DNA from: JAURFX01 sp038125265
GTDB taxonomy: Bacteria; Pseudomonadota; Gammaproteobacteria; Steroidobacterales; Rariloculaceae
DNA: 64,000 bases
Direction: 5' to 3'
NCBI GenBank assembly: GCA_038125265.1
Contig: JAYPDM010000001.1
Coordinates: 1 to 64,000 of the forward strand
Below, in pieces: positions 42,636-52,126 of this stretch. The position numbers were made by a program, and so were the translations under genes. Below the pieces are notes generated by a model. That model did not search any database and had not been told where the DNA came from. It worked only from the letters and a program-made list of their open reading frames with translations. Positions within the stretch are counted from its first letter, which is position 1. Each line of letters opens with the position of its first letter.

Positions 42636-44222
42636 TTAGTATCCTGAGGTAATAGGATATCGCCAGTCCTTCCCAAAAGCCCTTGATGTAATCTTGACTC
42701 CTGGAGGTGCCTGCCTTCTTTTATATTCGTTACGTTTGACTAAATTTAAGACCTTAATGACCGTATTTCTATCAAATCCATTGTTCTCAATTTGATCGAC
42801 ACTGCAATCATGCTCAATAAATAGCTCAAGTATTGGATCAAGTACATCGTAAGGAGGTAGACTGTCAGTATCCTTTTGCTCTGGAGCTAGTTCTGCCGAA
42901 GGTTCCCGCTCGATGACCCTCTTAGGAATAATCGATGCAATTGAGTTTACGTATCTCGCAAGCTCGTATACCAATGTTTTGCTGCAGTCCTTAATAGGTG
43001 CAAAACCACCCGCCATATCTCCATAAAGCGTAGAGTATCCTACCGCCATCTCGCTTTTATTTCCCGTCGTCAGAAGCAGTGAATGAAATTTATTTGATAG
43101 TGACATTAAAATGAGTCCTCTTATTCTGCTTTGGATATTTTCCTCTGTAACATCTTTTGCGTATCCATGAAATACATCTCTTAGCGTATGATCAAAAGTA
43201 TTCATAGCATCAGAGATGTCAATCACATCAAGTTTAACCTTCAATAAATCTGCTTGGCTTTTAGCATCCTCCACTGACATATTGGAGGTAAACTTCGAAG
43301 GCATCATTACTGCCCTTACTCCCTCGGCTCCAATAGCATCGCAGGCAATAGCTAAAGTTAATGCCGAATCAATACCCCCGGATAATCCCAGGAGAACCGA
43401 AGAAAAATTATTTTTTTGAATATAATCCCTTGTGCCTAAGACCAATGCATTATAAATAAGCTCAATATTATTAATATCTAAAATTTCTTCCTTCTTGCAC
43501 AAATTTTGAGAGGAAAACTCAAAGCTGACCGATCCTTCCTCAAAGGGTTTAGCTCTAATGATTTCTTCTCCGCCTGAATTTAATATAAATGAACTTCCAT
43601 CAAAAATTAATTCATCTTGACCGCCTACTAGGTTTACATAAATAACTGGAAGTTCCGTCTCTTTTGATCTTTTTATGGCAAGGGCTCTCCTACTTTCTAT
43701 TTTGTTACAATCAAAAGGTGAGCCGTTAATGACGATAATACAGTCTGTTTTTTCTGAAAAAGATTTAGAAAAAATATTATCATCCCAAAAATCCTCGCAA
43801 ATAAGTAATGCAAAATTTACTCCTTCATGATTAATGAAGTTGGGTTCAATTCCCTCGCTGAAATATCTTTTTTCATCAAACACTGAATAATTGGGAAGGC
43901 TTCTTTTTTTATAGATCGATTCGATTTTTCCATTATGAATATATAGGGCAGCATTAAAAATTTTTCCCTCTTCATAGTAGGGGGTACCCAGAATAAGAGA
44001 GACTCCTTCTCTGGTTTTATTTTTTATAATGTCTATGGCATTACTTATTCTTTTTTGAATACCCGAATGAAACAATAGATCCTCTGGAGGATATCCGGAT
44101 AAAGCCAGCTCAGGGAAAATACATAATTGACCTTTAGATGCCTCTAAATGGCTTATGATTAAATCACAATTTTTCTCAATATTGCCTACGATTGGATTCA
44201 GCTGAATTAAATTGATCCTCAA
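42636..44222 (-). CDS. nadE: Glutamine-dependent NAD+ synthetase
   Basis: Final step of NAD synthesis. The N-terminal nitrilase-fold glutaminase domain holds the triad Glu38 (PELALSGY), Lys106 (YKKRSLPN) and Cys142 (LLICEDFW). The C-terminal synthetase domain has the pyrophosphatase loop SGGIDS at 281-286. Length 528 is typical for the two-domain form. The start appears to be TTG 44222, overlapping the sucD stop. Confidence 0.96.
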   Translation of the reverse strand: MRINLIQLNPIVGNIEKNCDLIISHLEASKGQLCIFPELALSGYPPEDLLFHSGIQKRISNAIDIIKNKTREGVSLILGTPYYEEGKIFNAALYIHNGKIESIYKKRSLPNYSVFDEKRYFSEGIEPNFINHEGVNFALLICEDFWDDNIFSKSFSEKTDCIIVINGSPFDCNKIESRRALAIKRSKETELPVIYVNLVGGQDELIFDGSSFILNSGGEEIIRAKPFEEGSVSFEFSSQNLCKKEEILDINNIELIYNALVLGTRDYIQKNNFSSVLLGLSGGIDSALTLAIACDAIGAEGVRAVMMPSKFTSNMSVEDAKSQADLLKVKLDVIDISDAMNTFDHTLRDVFHGYAKDVTEENIQSRIRGLILMSLSNKFHSLLLTTGNKSEMAVGYSTLYGDMAGGFAPIKDCSKTLVYELARYVNSIASIIPKRVIEREPSAELAPEQKDTDSLPPYDVLDPILELFIEHDCSVDQIENNGFDRNTVIKVLNLVKRNEYKRRQAPPGVKITSRAFGKDWRYPITSGY

Positions 44223-45088
44223 TCCAAGGCCTTTTTAATAGCATCGCCCAACTCGGCTGGAGATCGCACAGTGATCACACCAGCATGTTCGAGGGCCTTA
44301 TATTTCTCGTCTGCGGTACCCTTTCCTCCAGAAACTATGGCGCCTGCATGACCCATTCTTTTTCCAGGGGGAGCGGTTACACCAGCAATATAAGCCACTA
44401 CAGGCTTACTTACGTGATGTTTAATATAGTCTGCTGCGGCTTCCTCATCCGTGCCACCAATCTCGCCAACCATAATAATTCCTCTAGTCTTTGGATCTTG
44501 CTCAAAAAGCTCAAGGCAATCAATAAAATTCATTCCTCGCACTGGATCTCCACCAATGCCGACGCAAGTCGTCTGGCCAAGCCCTACATTGGTTGTTTGA
44601 TGTACAGCTTCATAGGTTAAGGTCCCAGAACGAGAGACAATTCCAATAGAGCCTGGCTGATGAATAAATCCTGGCATGATACCGATTTTTGCCTCCCCAG
44701 GCGTGATAATGCCTGGGCAATTAGGCCCAATCAATCTGCAGTTATACCTTTGTAAAGCAGACTTTACTTTTACCATGTCAAGCACAGGTACACCCTCTGT
44801 GATACATACAATTAACTCTATGCCTGCATCAGCTGCTTCCAAAATAGCATCAGCTGTAAACGGTGCTGGCACATAAATCATTGAAACATCTGCGCCGGTT
44901 GCATCAACAGCATCTTTGGTTGTATTAAATACTGGGACCCCAAGGTGCTCTGTTCCACCTTTACCGGGCGTCACACCTCCAACAATATTTGTTCCATATT
45001 TAATACACTGTTCTGTGTGAAAGCTACCTTGCTTGCCAGTAATTCCCTGACAGATAATTTTAGAATCTTTATTTACAAGAATACTCAT
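44219..45088 (-). CDS. sucD: Succinyl-CoA ligase alpha subunit
   Basis: CoA-binding subunit of the TCA-cycle ligase. The N-terminal CoA-binding GITGKQGSFHTEQ and the phospho-histidine His247 in GHAGAIVSGG are present, and the length (289) is exact for SucD. ATG overlaps the sucC stop (ATGA). The sucAB genes are not in this window. Confidence 0.98.
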   Translation of the reverse strand: MSILVNKDSKIICQGITGKQGSFHTEQCIKYGTNIVGGVTPGKGGTEHLGVPVFNTTKDAVDATGADVSMIYVPAPFTADAILEAADAGIELIVCITEGVPVLDMVKVKSALQRYNCRLIGPNCPGIITPGEAKIGIMPGFIHQPGSIGIVSRSGTLTYEAVHQTTNVGLGQTTCVGIGGDPVRGMNFIDCLELFEQDPKTRGIIMVGEIGGTDEEAAADYIKHHVSKPVVAYIAGVTAPPGKRMGHAGAIVSGGKGTADEKYKALEHAGVITVRSPAELGDAIKKALD

Positions 45089-46254
45089 TTGTCCCCCTTA
45101 GCAAGCCTGATTGCATCCTCTGCAGCTTTTGTTAAATCTGTGGCAGCAACAATTGAGAGACCGCTGTTGGCAAGCAATTGCCTTCCTTGGTCAACATTGG
45201 TTCCCTCAAGCCTTACAACAACTGGAATAGAAACGCCAACTTGTTCGACCGCAGCAATGATGCCCTCTGCAATGAGATCGCATCTAACGATCCCACCAAA
45301 AATGTTAACCAGAACAGCCTCAACTTTTTCATTACTTAATATAATTTTAAAGGCCTCAGCAACTCTTTCAGCCGTAGCACCTCCGCCTACATCCAAGAAA
45401 TTTGCCGGTTTACCACCTTTGAGCTGGATAAGATCCATGGTTGCCATTGCTAGGCCAGCACCATTAACCATGCATGCAATGTTTCCATCTAAGGTTACAT
45501 AGTTTAGATCATACTTGGCAGCTTCAATCTCATTAGCATCCTCTTGGGTTAAATCTCTTAATTCTGAGATAGACTTTTGTCGAAAGAGTGCATTGTCTTC
45601 AATATTTATTTTTGCATCCAAAGCAATTAAATTACCCTGCTTGGTGACAATTAATGGGTTAATTTCAATCAAGCTGGCATCTATATCAACAAATAATTTA
45701 TGTAAATTTTTTAAAATATTAGCGAGCTCTTTTGACCCAGCATTATCTAACCCAAGCGTATAAGAAATGTTTCTTACTTGATAACCAGATACACCGACAG
45801 CAGGATCAATAAGAACTGTGCAAATTTTTTCTGGCTCCTTTTCTGCAACTTCCTCGATATCCATACCGCCAGCCGCAGAGGCCATAACAATAATTTTTTC
45901 TGAGGCTCTATCGACAACTAAACTTAAATAAAATTCTTTATCGATATCAGAGCCTTTCTCAATATAAACCTGATTGATAGGCAATCCTTCTGAGGATGAT
46001 TGATGGGTAACAAGCCTTTTGCCTAACATGTCATCACTGTACTGACGGACTTCATTTAAATTTTTAGCTAGTTTTACCCCACCGGCTTTACCTCTGCCGC
46101 CAGCATGTACTTGCGCCTTTACCACGCATATGCCATCGCCTAATTTTTCTGCAGCACTGACTGCTTCATCTGCAGAACCTGCAACAATTCCCTTCGGGAC
46201 AGGAATATCATATTTAGCAAAAATTTCTTTGGATTGGTATTCGTGAAGATTCAA
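45085..46254 (-). CDS. sucC: Succinyl-CoA ligase beta subunit
   Basis: ATP-grasp subunit determining nucleotide use. The features MNLHEYQSKEIFAKY, VKAQVHAGGRGKAGGVK, EINPLIV and NIFGGIVRCD are all intact, and the length is 389. The start is TTG 46254 with AGG eight bases upstream. A 106-bp intergenic region separates it from divergent coaE and must hold the promoters of both. Confidence 0.98.
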   Translation of the reverse strand: MNLHEYQSKEIFAKYDIPVPKGIVAGSADEAVSAAEKLGDGICVVKAQVHAGGRGKAGGVKLAKNLNEVRQYSDDMLGKRLVTHQSSSEGLPINQVYIEKGSDIDKEFYLSLVVDRASEKIIVMASAAGGMDIEEVAEKEPEKICTVLIDPAVGVSGYQVRNISYTLGLDNAGSKELANILKNLHKLFVDIDASLIEINPLIVTKQGNLIALDAKINIEDNALFRQKSISELRDLTQEDANEIEAAKYDLNYVTLDGNIACMVNGAGLAMATMDLIQLKGGKPANFLDVGGGATAERVAEAFKIILSNEKVEAVLVNIFGGIVRCDLIAEGIIAAVEQVGVSIPVVVRLEGTNVDQGRQLLANSGLSIVAATDLTKAAEDAIRLAKGDK

Positions 46255-46363
46255 TTTGTGTGCCTATTAGTTATTTAAAGACAGTATTTTCGCTGAATCT
46301 TATCAATTAGGCAAAAATTAGTGTAATGTAATTTTATTGCCGAATGACTGATTAGTATTTTTG
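46255..46363. promoter_or_regulatory. Divergent sucC / coaE promoter region
   Basis: The longest gap in the window (109 bp including the TTG ahead of coaE). It holds the promoters for sucCD-nadE and coaE-zapD. TGCCTA at 46261 and TAGGCA ending at 46313 form short distant arms of an imperfect dyad. I cannot place a convincing -35/-10 pair. Confidence 0.5.
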
Positions 46364-46948
46364 ATGCTCAAAATTGGATTAACGGGTGGTATAGCCACTG
46401 GAAAAAGCTATGTAGCTCAAGCATTTAAAGATTTAGGTGCTAATTTTATCAGTGCTGATGAAATATCTCATGAAATATCAAAATATCCCAATAAAGGCTT
46501 TGATATTTTTGTAAGCCTAATGGGAAAAGATATTCTTCTTAATGAAAAATCAATAAATAGAACTGCTGTTAGGGAGCGCATCTTTGCAGATGAGCATTTA
46601 AGAAAAAGTCTCGAGCAGCAACTCCATCCAATTATCCTTGAGCAAATCTTCATTGAAATAAATAATTTTAAAGGGAAGTATGTTCTCATCGAGATTCCCC
46701 TTTTGTATGAATGCAAGATTGAAGATGATATGGACATAATTATTGTTGCCTACTGTAGCCGCAAAACTCAATTGGATCGACTCACAAAAAGGGATAACAT
46801 AGGCGATAGCCTGGCAAATAAGATGATTGATGCACAATTGGAGATTGAGTCAAAAAAAGTAAGAGCTGATTATATTATCGATACAGAGCAAGAAACTATC
46901 TTAATTAACAAGCAAATAAAAGAATTACATAATCATTTTAGTCATTAA
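46364..46948 (+). CDS. coaE: Dephospho-CoA kinase
   Basis: Last step of coenzyme A synthesis. The P-loop GLTGGIATGKS is at 5-15, the LIEIPLLYE lid segment with catalytic acidic residues follows, and the length is 194. I use ATG 46364; a TTG one codon upstream is alternative. Its stop overlaps the zapD start by one base (TAATG), the conserved coaE-zapD pair. Confidence 0.95.
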   Translation: MLKIGLTGGIATGKSYVAQAFKDLGANFISADEISHEISKYPNKGFDIFVSLMGKDILLNEKSINRTAVRERIFADEHLRKSLEQQLHPIILEQIFIEINNFKGKYVLIEIPLLYECKIEDDMDIIIVAYCSRKTQLDRLTKRDNIGDSLANKMIDAQLEIESKKVRADYIIDTEQETILINKQIKELHNHFSH

Positions 46949-47709
46949 TGGATAATCATTTCTTCTTTGAGCACCCTCTTACCGAACGAATGAGATTACT
47001 ATTGCGCTATGAGTTTCTCTGGAACCAAATTTTATTTCATCTTGATCAAGAACATGAATTCAGCTATCGATCTGGAATATCACTACTGGTTGAAATTATA
47101 GAGCTGATTGAAAGGGGTGATATTAAAAATGAAGTGCTTAAAGAGCTTGATACAAAATCAATCATATTAAGTCATATATTAAAATATCCAGATACTGATG
47201 TTGAGCAAACAAATGAATTACTCAATAAGATAAGAGCGCTCAAAGATGAGCTTAATGATATAGATAATAACTTTGTTGCTACCCTTAAAAGTTCTCAGCT
47301 ATTAAATAACATTCGACATAGAATTAGCGCTCCTGGAGGGCTGCTCTCTTTTGATTTGCCAGAATTTCATAATTGGTTAAGATTTCCTCAAGATAAAAAA
47401 ACGAGAAGATTATCGAAATGGCTTTCAAATCTTCAGGTGCTTGCTGATGCAGTTATTTTTATACTTTGGCTCAATAGAGAATGGATTGAACTTGAGCCAG
47501 TCTATGCTGATGATGGCGTCTATAATCATCAATTAAATCAAAACTCCAATGTAAGCTTGGTACGAATTGGACTTGATAAAAATAATCTTTACTTTCCTGA
47601 GGTAAGCGCAGGTAGGCATAGAATTATTATTAGATTTTGCTCTACTAATGATGAAGACAAACCAATACAGATTGATCAGGAGCTTGAATTTTTAATTGGA
47701 ATGATTTGA
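46948..47709 (+). CDS. zapD: Cell division protein ZapD
   Basis: FtsZ-bundling protein (DUF1342), 253 residues. The start FFEHPLTERMRLLLRYEFLW and the helical domain followed by a beta barrel (with QVLADAVIFILWLNR in the middle) are characteristic. It is immediately after coaE and before convergent mutT, which it overlaps by 18 bp. This family is essentially limited to Beta- and Gammaproteobacteria and helps place the organism. Confidence 0.94.
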   Translation: MDNHFFFEHPLTERMRLLLRYEFLWNQILFHLDQEHEFSYRSGISLLVEIIELIERGDIKNEVLKELDTKSIILSHILKYPDTDVEQTNELLNKIRALKDELNDIDNNFVATLKSSQLLNNIRHRISAPGGLLSFDLPEFHNWLRFPQDKKTRRLSKWLSNLQVLADAVIFILWLNREWIELEPVYADDGVYNHQLNQNSNVSLVRIGLDKNNLYFPEVSAGRHRIIIRFCSTNDEDKPIQIDQELEFLIGMI

Positions 47710-48108
47710 TAGTTTATCCAATATTTTCTTATCCCCCTCTAGATAAGGAATATCATAAATCTCCTTAACATCAACCCATCTTAATTCCTGGCCCTCATTT
47801 GCATATACATTTCCCTCAAATTCTTTTACCAACCAAACATACAAATGGACAAATAGATCCTTATAGGAAAAAAAATATTGCATCAAAAATTCTGAGGATT
47901 TTATTTTTATAGAAAGCTCCTCTCGAGCCTCTCTTAATAAGGCCTGATAGGGTCCTTCATGCCTCTCAACCTTTCCACCAGGAAACTCCCATTGATTCGG
48001 TAGTTCCTTTTGGCTATCTCTTAAAGATAGCAAAATCTGGCCATGCTTATTTTGTAAAATGAAAATTGATACTTGAATAAAATTAGGCACTATAGCTTGC
48101 CATGGCAA
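47692..48108 (-). CDS. mutT: MutT-type 8-oxo-dGTP diphosphatase
   Basis: Nudix hydrolase of 138 residues. The Nudix box is GGKVERHEGPYQALLREAREEL. NQWEFPGGK, just before it, is the nucleotide-binding segment typical of MutT and of its usual position beside secA. It likely removes oxidised GTP/dGTP from the pool. It overlaps the end of secA by 19 bp upstream and the end of zapD by 18 bp in the opposite direction. Confidence 0.93.
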   Translation of the reverse strand: MPWQAIVPNFIQVSIFILQNKHGQILLSLRDSQKELPNQWEFPGGKVERHEGPYQALLREAREELSIKIKSSEFLMQYFFSYKDLFVHLYVWLVKEFEGNVYANEGQELRWVDVKEIYDIPYLEGDKKILDKLSNHSN

Positions 48109-50918
48109 TGCTTAAATTTTTTCCCAGAACCACATGGGCATGGTTGATTTCTCCCTACCTTCTCCTCATCTCTTACAAAAGTCTCAGGCTTTGGCTGCTG
48201 AGACCTCCTTGAAATTTGTTGCTTTGGCTGATTTGCAATGCCAGAAAATTCAGGTTTTACAGAATTCAAAGTCTCAGTTTGTGAGGGCTTATTCAGGATA
48301 GATTGTTCAGCATCATTAAATCTAAATTGCACCTTAGACAGCATAGTAATCGTAGATTTTTTAAAGCTCTCTAGCATCTCAGTGAACATTTCAAAAGATT
48401 CTCTTTTATACTCTTGCTTCGGATTTTTTTGAGCATAACCCCTTAGGTGTATGCCTTGTCTTAGTGCATCAAGAGCCGCAATATGTTCTCGCCAATGAAG
48501 ATCTAGCTGTTGAATCATAATGCTTCTTTCAAGTGATTCGATAAATTCTTTGCTCAACTCCGCACATTTTCGAATATAGCTAAGTTCTACCTCCTCAATG
48601 ATTTCTTCTTTAATTTCAATTAACTTTTTGTTTTGAGAGGAAAAATACTCATCTAACGATAGGCTTAAATTAAATTCATTATTAATCACTTGCTCTAAAG
48701 ATGGGAGATCCCAATCTGCTTCAATTTTATCCTCAGGTATGTATTCATCGAAGATATTCGAAACTACCTCCTCTCTAATTCCAACAACAATTTCACTGAT
48801 ATTATCAAAAGAGAGAATATCTTCTCTTTGCTGGTAAATGACTTTTCGCTGTTCATTTGCAACGTCATCAAACTCCAAAAGCTGTTTTCTGATATCAAAG
48901 TTATGAGCTTCAACTTTTCTTTGGGCTCGCTCGATTTGCTTGGTCAAAAGCTTACTTTCAATTGCTTCATCCTCGCGCATACCGGCCCCTGATAATAGTC
49001 TCTTAGTCCGATCAGGGTCACCAAAAATTCTCATAAGGCTATCTTCTAAAGAGAGGTAAAAGCGACTTGATCCTGGGTCACCCTGCCTTCCAGATCTTCC
49101 TCTTAGTTGGTTATCAATACGTCTTGATTCGTGCCTCTCAGTCCCAATTATATGCAGTCCTCCTGCATCAATTACTTGGTTATGAATATTCTTCCAGTCC
49201 GCATCCTCTGTATCATCAACTTTACCACCAAGAACAATATCTGTACCTCGACCTGCCATGTTAGTGGCAATAGTCACGCTTGAGGGTCTGCCAGCCTCAG
49301 CAATAATGGTTGCCTCTTTCTCATGCTGTTTAGCATTTAAAACGTTATGCCTAATTCCTTCTTTGGTTAAAATTGAGGATAAAAATTCAGATGACTCAAT
49401 TGAGGTGGTGCCCACAAGTACAGGCTGCTTTCTCTCTATGCAACTCTTGATATCATCAATAATCGCCTTAAATTTGCCAGATTGAGTAAGGTACATTAGA
49501 TCTGGCTGATCCTTTCTTACCATGGGGTTATGAGTAGGAATCACTATGACTTCCAGGCCATAAATTTGTTGGAATTCAAATGCCTCAGTATCAGCAGTTC
49601 CTGTCATGCCTGAAAGCTTGGAATACATTCTGAAATAATTTTGAAAAGTAATCGAAGCTACCGTTTGACTCTCTTCCTTGATACGAACCTTTTCCTTAGC
49701 CTCGATAGCTTGATGTAGGCCATCAGACCATCTCCTTCCCGGCATCGTTCTACCTGTGAATTCATCAACAATGACTACTTCGCCCTCCGAAACAATGTAG
49801 TCAATTTCCTTCTTGAATAAATGATGAGCTCTCAAAGAGGCAGCCAAGTAATGCATGAGTCTTATATTTTGATAGTCATAAAGGGTCTCATTTTCTTTAA
49901 TGAGCCCCTCGCTCTTGAAAATTTCCTCTGCTAATAGGTGTCCTTCCTCGGTCAGATAGGCTTGTTTAGTTTTTTCATCAATTGTGAAGTCTCCAGCATT
50001 GACCAAGGTACAAAGTGGGAGGCCTTTTTGTTTTCCTGTCTCAATTAAATGTTGGTTATTATTTTGAGCCAGTCCAACAGCTGATTCCAAATTCATCGAT
50101 CCTTCCTGTCCAACAACATAGACCTTTCCTGCTTGAATATCCATGTCTTGTTTTCCCTCAGGAGGGCTATACATTTTAAGCTTTCCAGAGATTGAATTAA
50201 TTTTTTGATATAAATCTACCTGGGTATTTGATCGACCTGAGATGATTAATGGAGTCCTTGCCTCATCAATCAGAATTGAATCTACTTCATCAATAATGGC
50301 AAAGTTTAAATTTCCTTGAACCTGGTCCTGAGACCTTTGAGCTAGATTGTCTCTAAGATAATCGAAACCGAATTCGTTATTTGTTCCATAAATAATATCT
50401 GCCTGATAGGCTATTCTTTTTTCTTCGAGGGTCATTCCTGCCTTGATCACCGAGACGGTAAGCCCAAGCGCTTGATAGACCTCGCCCATCCAGGATGCAT
50501 CTCTTGAGGCAAGATAGTCATTCACAGTAACAATATGAACAGCATTTCCAGCTAGGGCATTTAGGTATGCTGGCATGGTTGCGACTAATGTTTTACCTTC
50601 CCCCGTTCGCATTTCAGAGATATTACCTTCATGCAATGCAATAGCACCCATAATTTGGACATCAAAATGTCTTAGTCCTAGCTTTCTTTTTGAGGACTCT
50701 CTTACTAATGCAAATGCCTCAGGCAAAAGATCATCTAAATTTTTCTCTGCTGCTTGCGATCTTAGGTGATTAGATTTATTGACTAGCTCATCGTCGGATA
50801 GGGACTCTAAAGTTGCCTCCATCTTATTGATGATAGCTACAATTTTTTGGTATCTCTTTAAATTTCTGCTATTTCTACTTCCAAATACAGAGGAAAATAA
50901 TTTGATCAAAGTTTCCAA
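48090..50918 (-). CDS. secA: Preprotein translocase ATPase SecA
   Basis: Motor of the Sec pathway. The N-terminus includes FGSRNSRNLKRYQKIV. Walker A reads MRTGEGKTLV and the DEAD-like motif is VDSILIDEARTPL. The DxxGRGTD helicase motif VI region and the C-terminal zinc/SecB-binding tail CPCGSGKKFKHC are present. Length 942. The start appears to be TTG 50918 with AGGAA upstream. No secM or leader gene is visible between it and dciA. Confidence 0.98.
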   Translation of the reverse strand: METLIKLFSSVFGSRNSRNLKRYQKIVAIINKMEATLESLSDDELVNKSNHLRSQAAEKNLDDLLPEAFALVRESSKRKLGLRHFDVQIMGAIALHEGNISEMRTGEGKTLVATMPAYLNALAGNAVHIVTVNDYLASRDASWMGEVYQALGLTVSVIKAGMTLEEKRIAYQADIIYGTNNEFGFDYLRDNLAQRSQDQVQGNLNFAIIDEVDSILIDEARTPLIISGRSNTQVDLYQKINSISGKLKMYSPPEGKQDMDIQAGKVYVVGQEGSMNLESAVGLAQNNNQHLIETGKQKGLPLCTLVNAGDFTIDEKTKQAYLTEEGHLLAEEIFKSEGLIKENETLYDYQNIRLMHYLAASLRAHHLFKKEIDYIVSEGEVVIVDEFTGRTMPGRRWSDGLHQAIEAKEKVRIKEESQTVASITFQNYFRMYSKLSGMTGTADTEAFEFQQIYGLEVIVIPTHNPMVRKDQPDLMYLTQSGKFKAIIDDIKSCIERKQPVLVGTTSIESSEFLSSILTKEGIRHNVLNAKQHEKEATIIAEAGRPSSVTIATNMAGRGTDIVLGGKVDDTEDADWKNIHNQVIDAGGLHIIGTERHESRRIDNQLRGRSGRQGDPGSSRFYLSLEDSLMRIFGDPDRTKRLLSGAGMREDEAIESKLLTKQIERAQRKVEAHNFDIRKQLLEFDDVANEQRKVIYQQREDILSFDNISEIVVGIREEVVSNIFDEYIPEDKIEADWDLPSLEQVINNEFNLSLSLDEYFSSQNKKLIEIKEEIIEEVELSYIRKCAELSKEFIESLERSIMIQQLDLHWREHIAALDALRQGIHLRGYAQKNPKQEYKRESFEMFTEMLESFKKSTITMLSKVQFRFNDAEQSILNKPSQTETLNSVKPEFSGIANQPKQQISRRSQQPKPETFVRDEEKVGRNQPCPCGSGKKFKHCHGKL

Positions 50919-50990
50919 AGGTAATTCCTAAATTTATGTAGATATTATATATAAAAGTAATTTATATTCTTGGGTATATGAGTATTTCTT

Positions 50991-51260
50991 ATGAATGAAA
51001 AAAGAGTAAATGAATTCTTAAGTAAAGGTATTTTAGCTGAAATACTAAACAAAGCATCCAGACAAACTGAAGTTTCTTCCGTAATCAAAAATCAATTGCC
51101 CCTTGCCTATCAAAAGTATTTTCTCTCAGCGCATTATGATAAGGATGAATGTTTATGTATTACCCTTAATTCATCAGCAGTCGCCGCAAAACTGAAATAT
51201 GAAATTGAAGATTTAATTAAATCTGAAAAAGTAAAAATAATTGTGGGTTTTAACAGCTAA
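50991..51260 (+). CDS. dciA: DciA-like DUF721 protein
   Basis: A short (89 residues) DUF721 family member; DciA is the ancestral bacterial helicase operator that loads DnaB. The domain pattern is visible: LPLAYQKYFLSAHYD, then LCITLNSSAVAAKLKYEIEDLI. DUF721 genes between lpxC and secA are common in Gammaproteobacteria, as here. The start is 72 bp from divergent secA, and its stop overlaps lpxC tail to tail by 4 bp. Confidence 0.78.
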   Translation: MNEKRVNEFLSKGILAEILNKASRQTEVSSVIKNQLPLAYQKYFLSAHYDKDECLCITLNSSAVAAKLKYEIEDLIKSEKVKIIVGFNS

Positions 51261-52120
51261 CCTAATACGACCCACTCGAAATTCTTCTCATCTGCTAAGA
51301 TTTTCTTTGCAAGCTCTGTATTTAAGGAGTGACCGGTTTTTTTTCCATAAAAAGAACCTAGGATTGGCGCGCCAACTAAATGTAAGTCGCCCATAACATC
51401 AAGGATCTTATGGCGAATGAATTCATCTTTATATCTTAGCCCCTCAATATTAATTACATTATTTTCATCTAGTACGATGGCGTTATCGACACTGCCCCCA
51501 AGGGTAAGTTTTTTTTCTCTTAAAGATTCAATATCCTTTAGAAATCCAAAGGTTCTGGCATAAGCAATTTTTGATAAAAAAGAGTCAGTTGAAAATTCAT
51601 ATTCATAATCCTTATTTTCTTCATCGACAGCCGGATGGTTAAATGAAAGCTCCAATCTAATACGGTATCCATCGTAAGGAATGATTGATGCATACTTATC
51701 TCCTTCCATAACCTCTACTTTTTGTTTAATTTTTAAATATTTTCTTGGCTCTTTCTGTAGTTGAATGCCTGCTTCTTGTATTAAAAAAACAAAGCTTGCA
51801 GCACTCCCATCAAAAATAGGCACTTCATCATTATTTAGCTCAATAAATAAGTTATCTATCCCCATTCCTAGAAGTGAGGCTAATAAATGCTCGACTGTCG
51901 CAACTGTAAATCCTGATTCTCCAAGAGTCGTGCCTAGCATAGTGCTCGACACTGCATCAATATTGGCTTTGGTTGTGGGTTTACTCTCAATATCGACTCG
52001 TCTGAAGCAAATGCCTGTATTTGGAGGAGCAGGCATTAGCTTCATGTCTATATAGTTTCCTGAGTGAAGTCCTACGCCTGAAGCCTTCACCTCACCATTA
52101 ATAGTTTGTTGATAGATCAT
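51257..52120 (-). CDS. lpxC: UDP-3-O-acyl-N-acetylglucosamine deacetylase
   Basis: Committed step of lipid A synthesis, so the cell has an LPS outer membrane. The zinc ligands are His78, His237 and Asp241 (RHKILDVMGDLHL) and the catalytic base region includes His264. These align within one residue with E. coli LpxC. Length 287, slightly shorter than E. coli (305). It lies downstream of ftsZ, closing the dcw cluster. Confidence 0.97.
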   Translation of the reverse strand: MIYQQTINGEVKASGVGLHSGNYIDMKLMPAPPNTGICFRRVDIESKPTTKANIDAVSSTMLGTTLGESGFTVATVEHLLASLLGMGIDNLFIELNNDEVPIFDGSAASFVFLIQEAGIQLQKEPRKYLKIKQKVEVMEGDKYASIIPYDGYRIRLELSFNHPAVDEENKDYEYEFSTDSFLSKIAYARTFGFLKDIESLREKKLTLGGSVDNAIVLDENNVINIEGLRYKDEFIRHKILDVMGDLHLVGAPILGSFYGKKTGHSLNTELAKKILADEKNFEWVVLG

Positions 52121-52126
52121 TCTAAA

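Noticed and set aside
44945..45502. A 185-codon open frame opposite sucC/sucD
   Set aside because: It is the complement of strongly conserved succinyl-CoA ligase sequence; its composition is explained by the sense strand.
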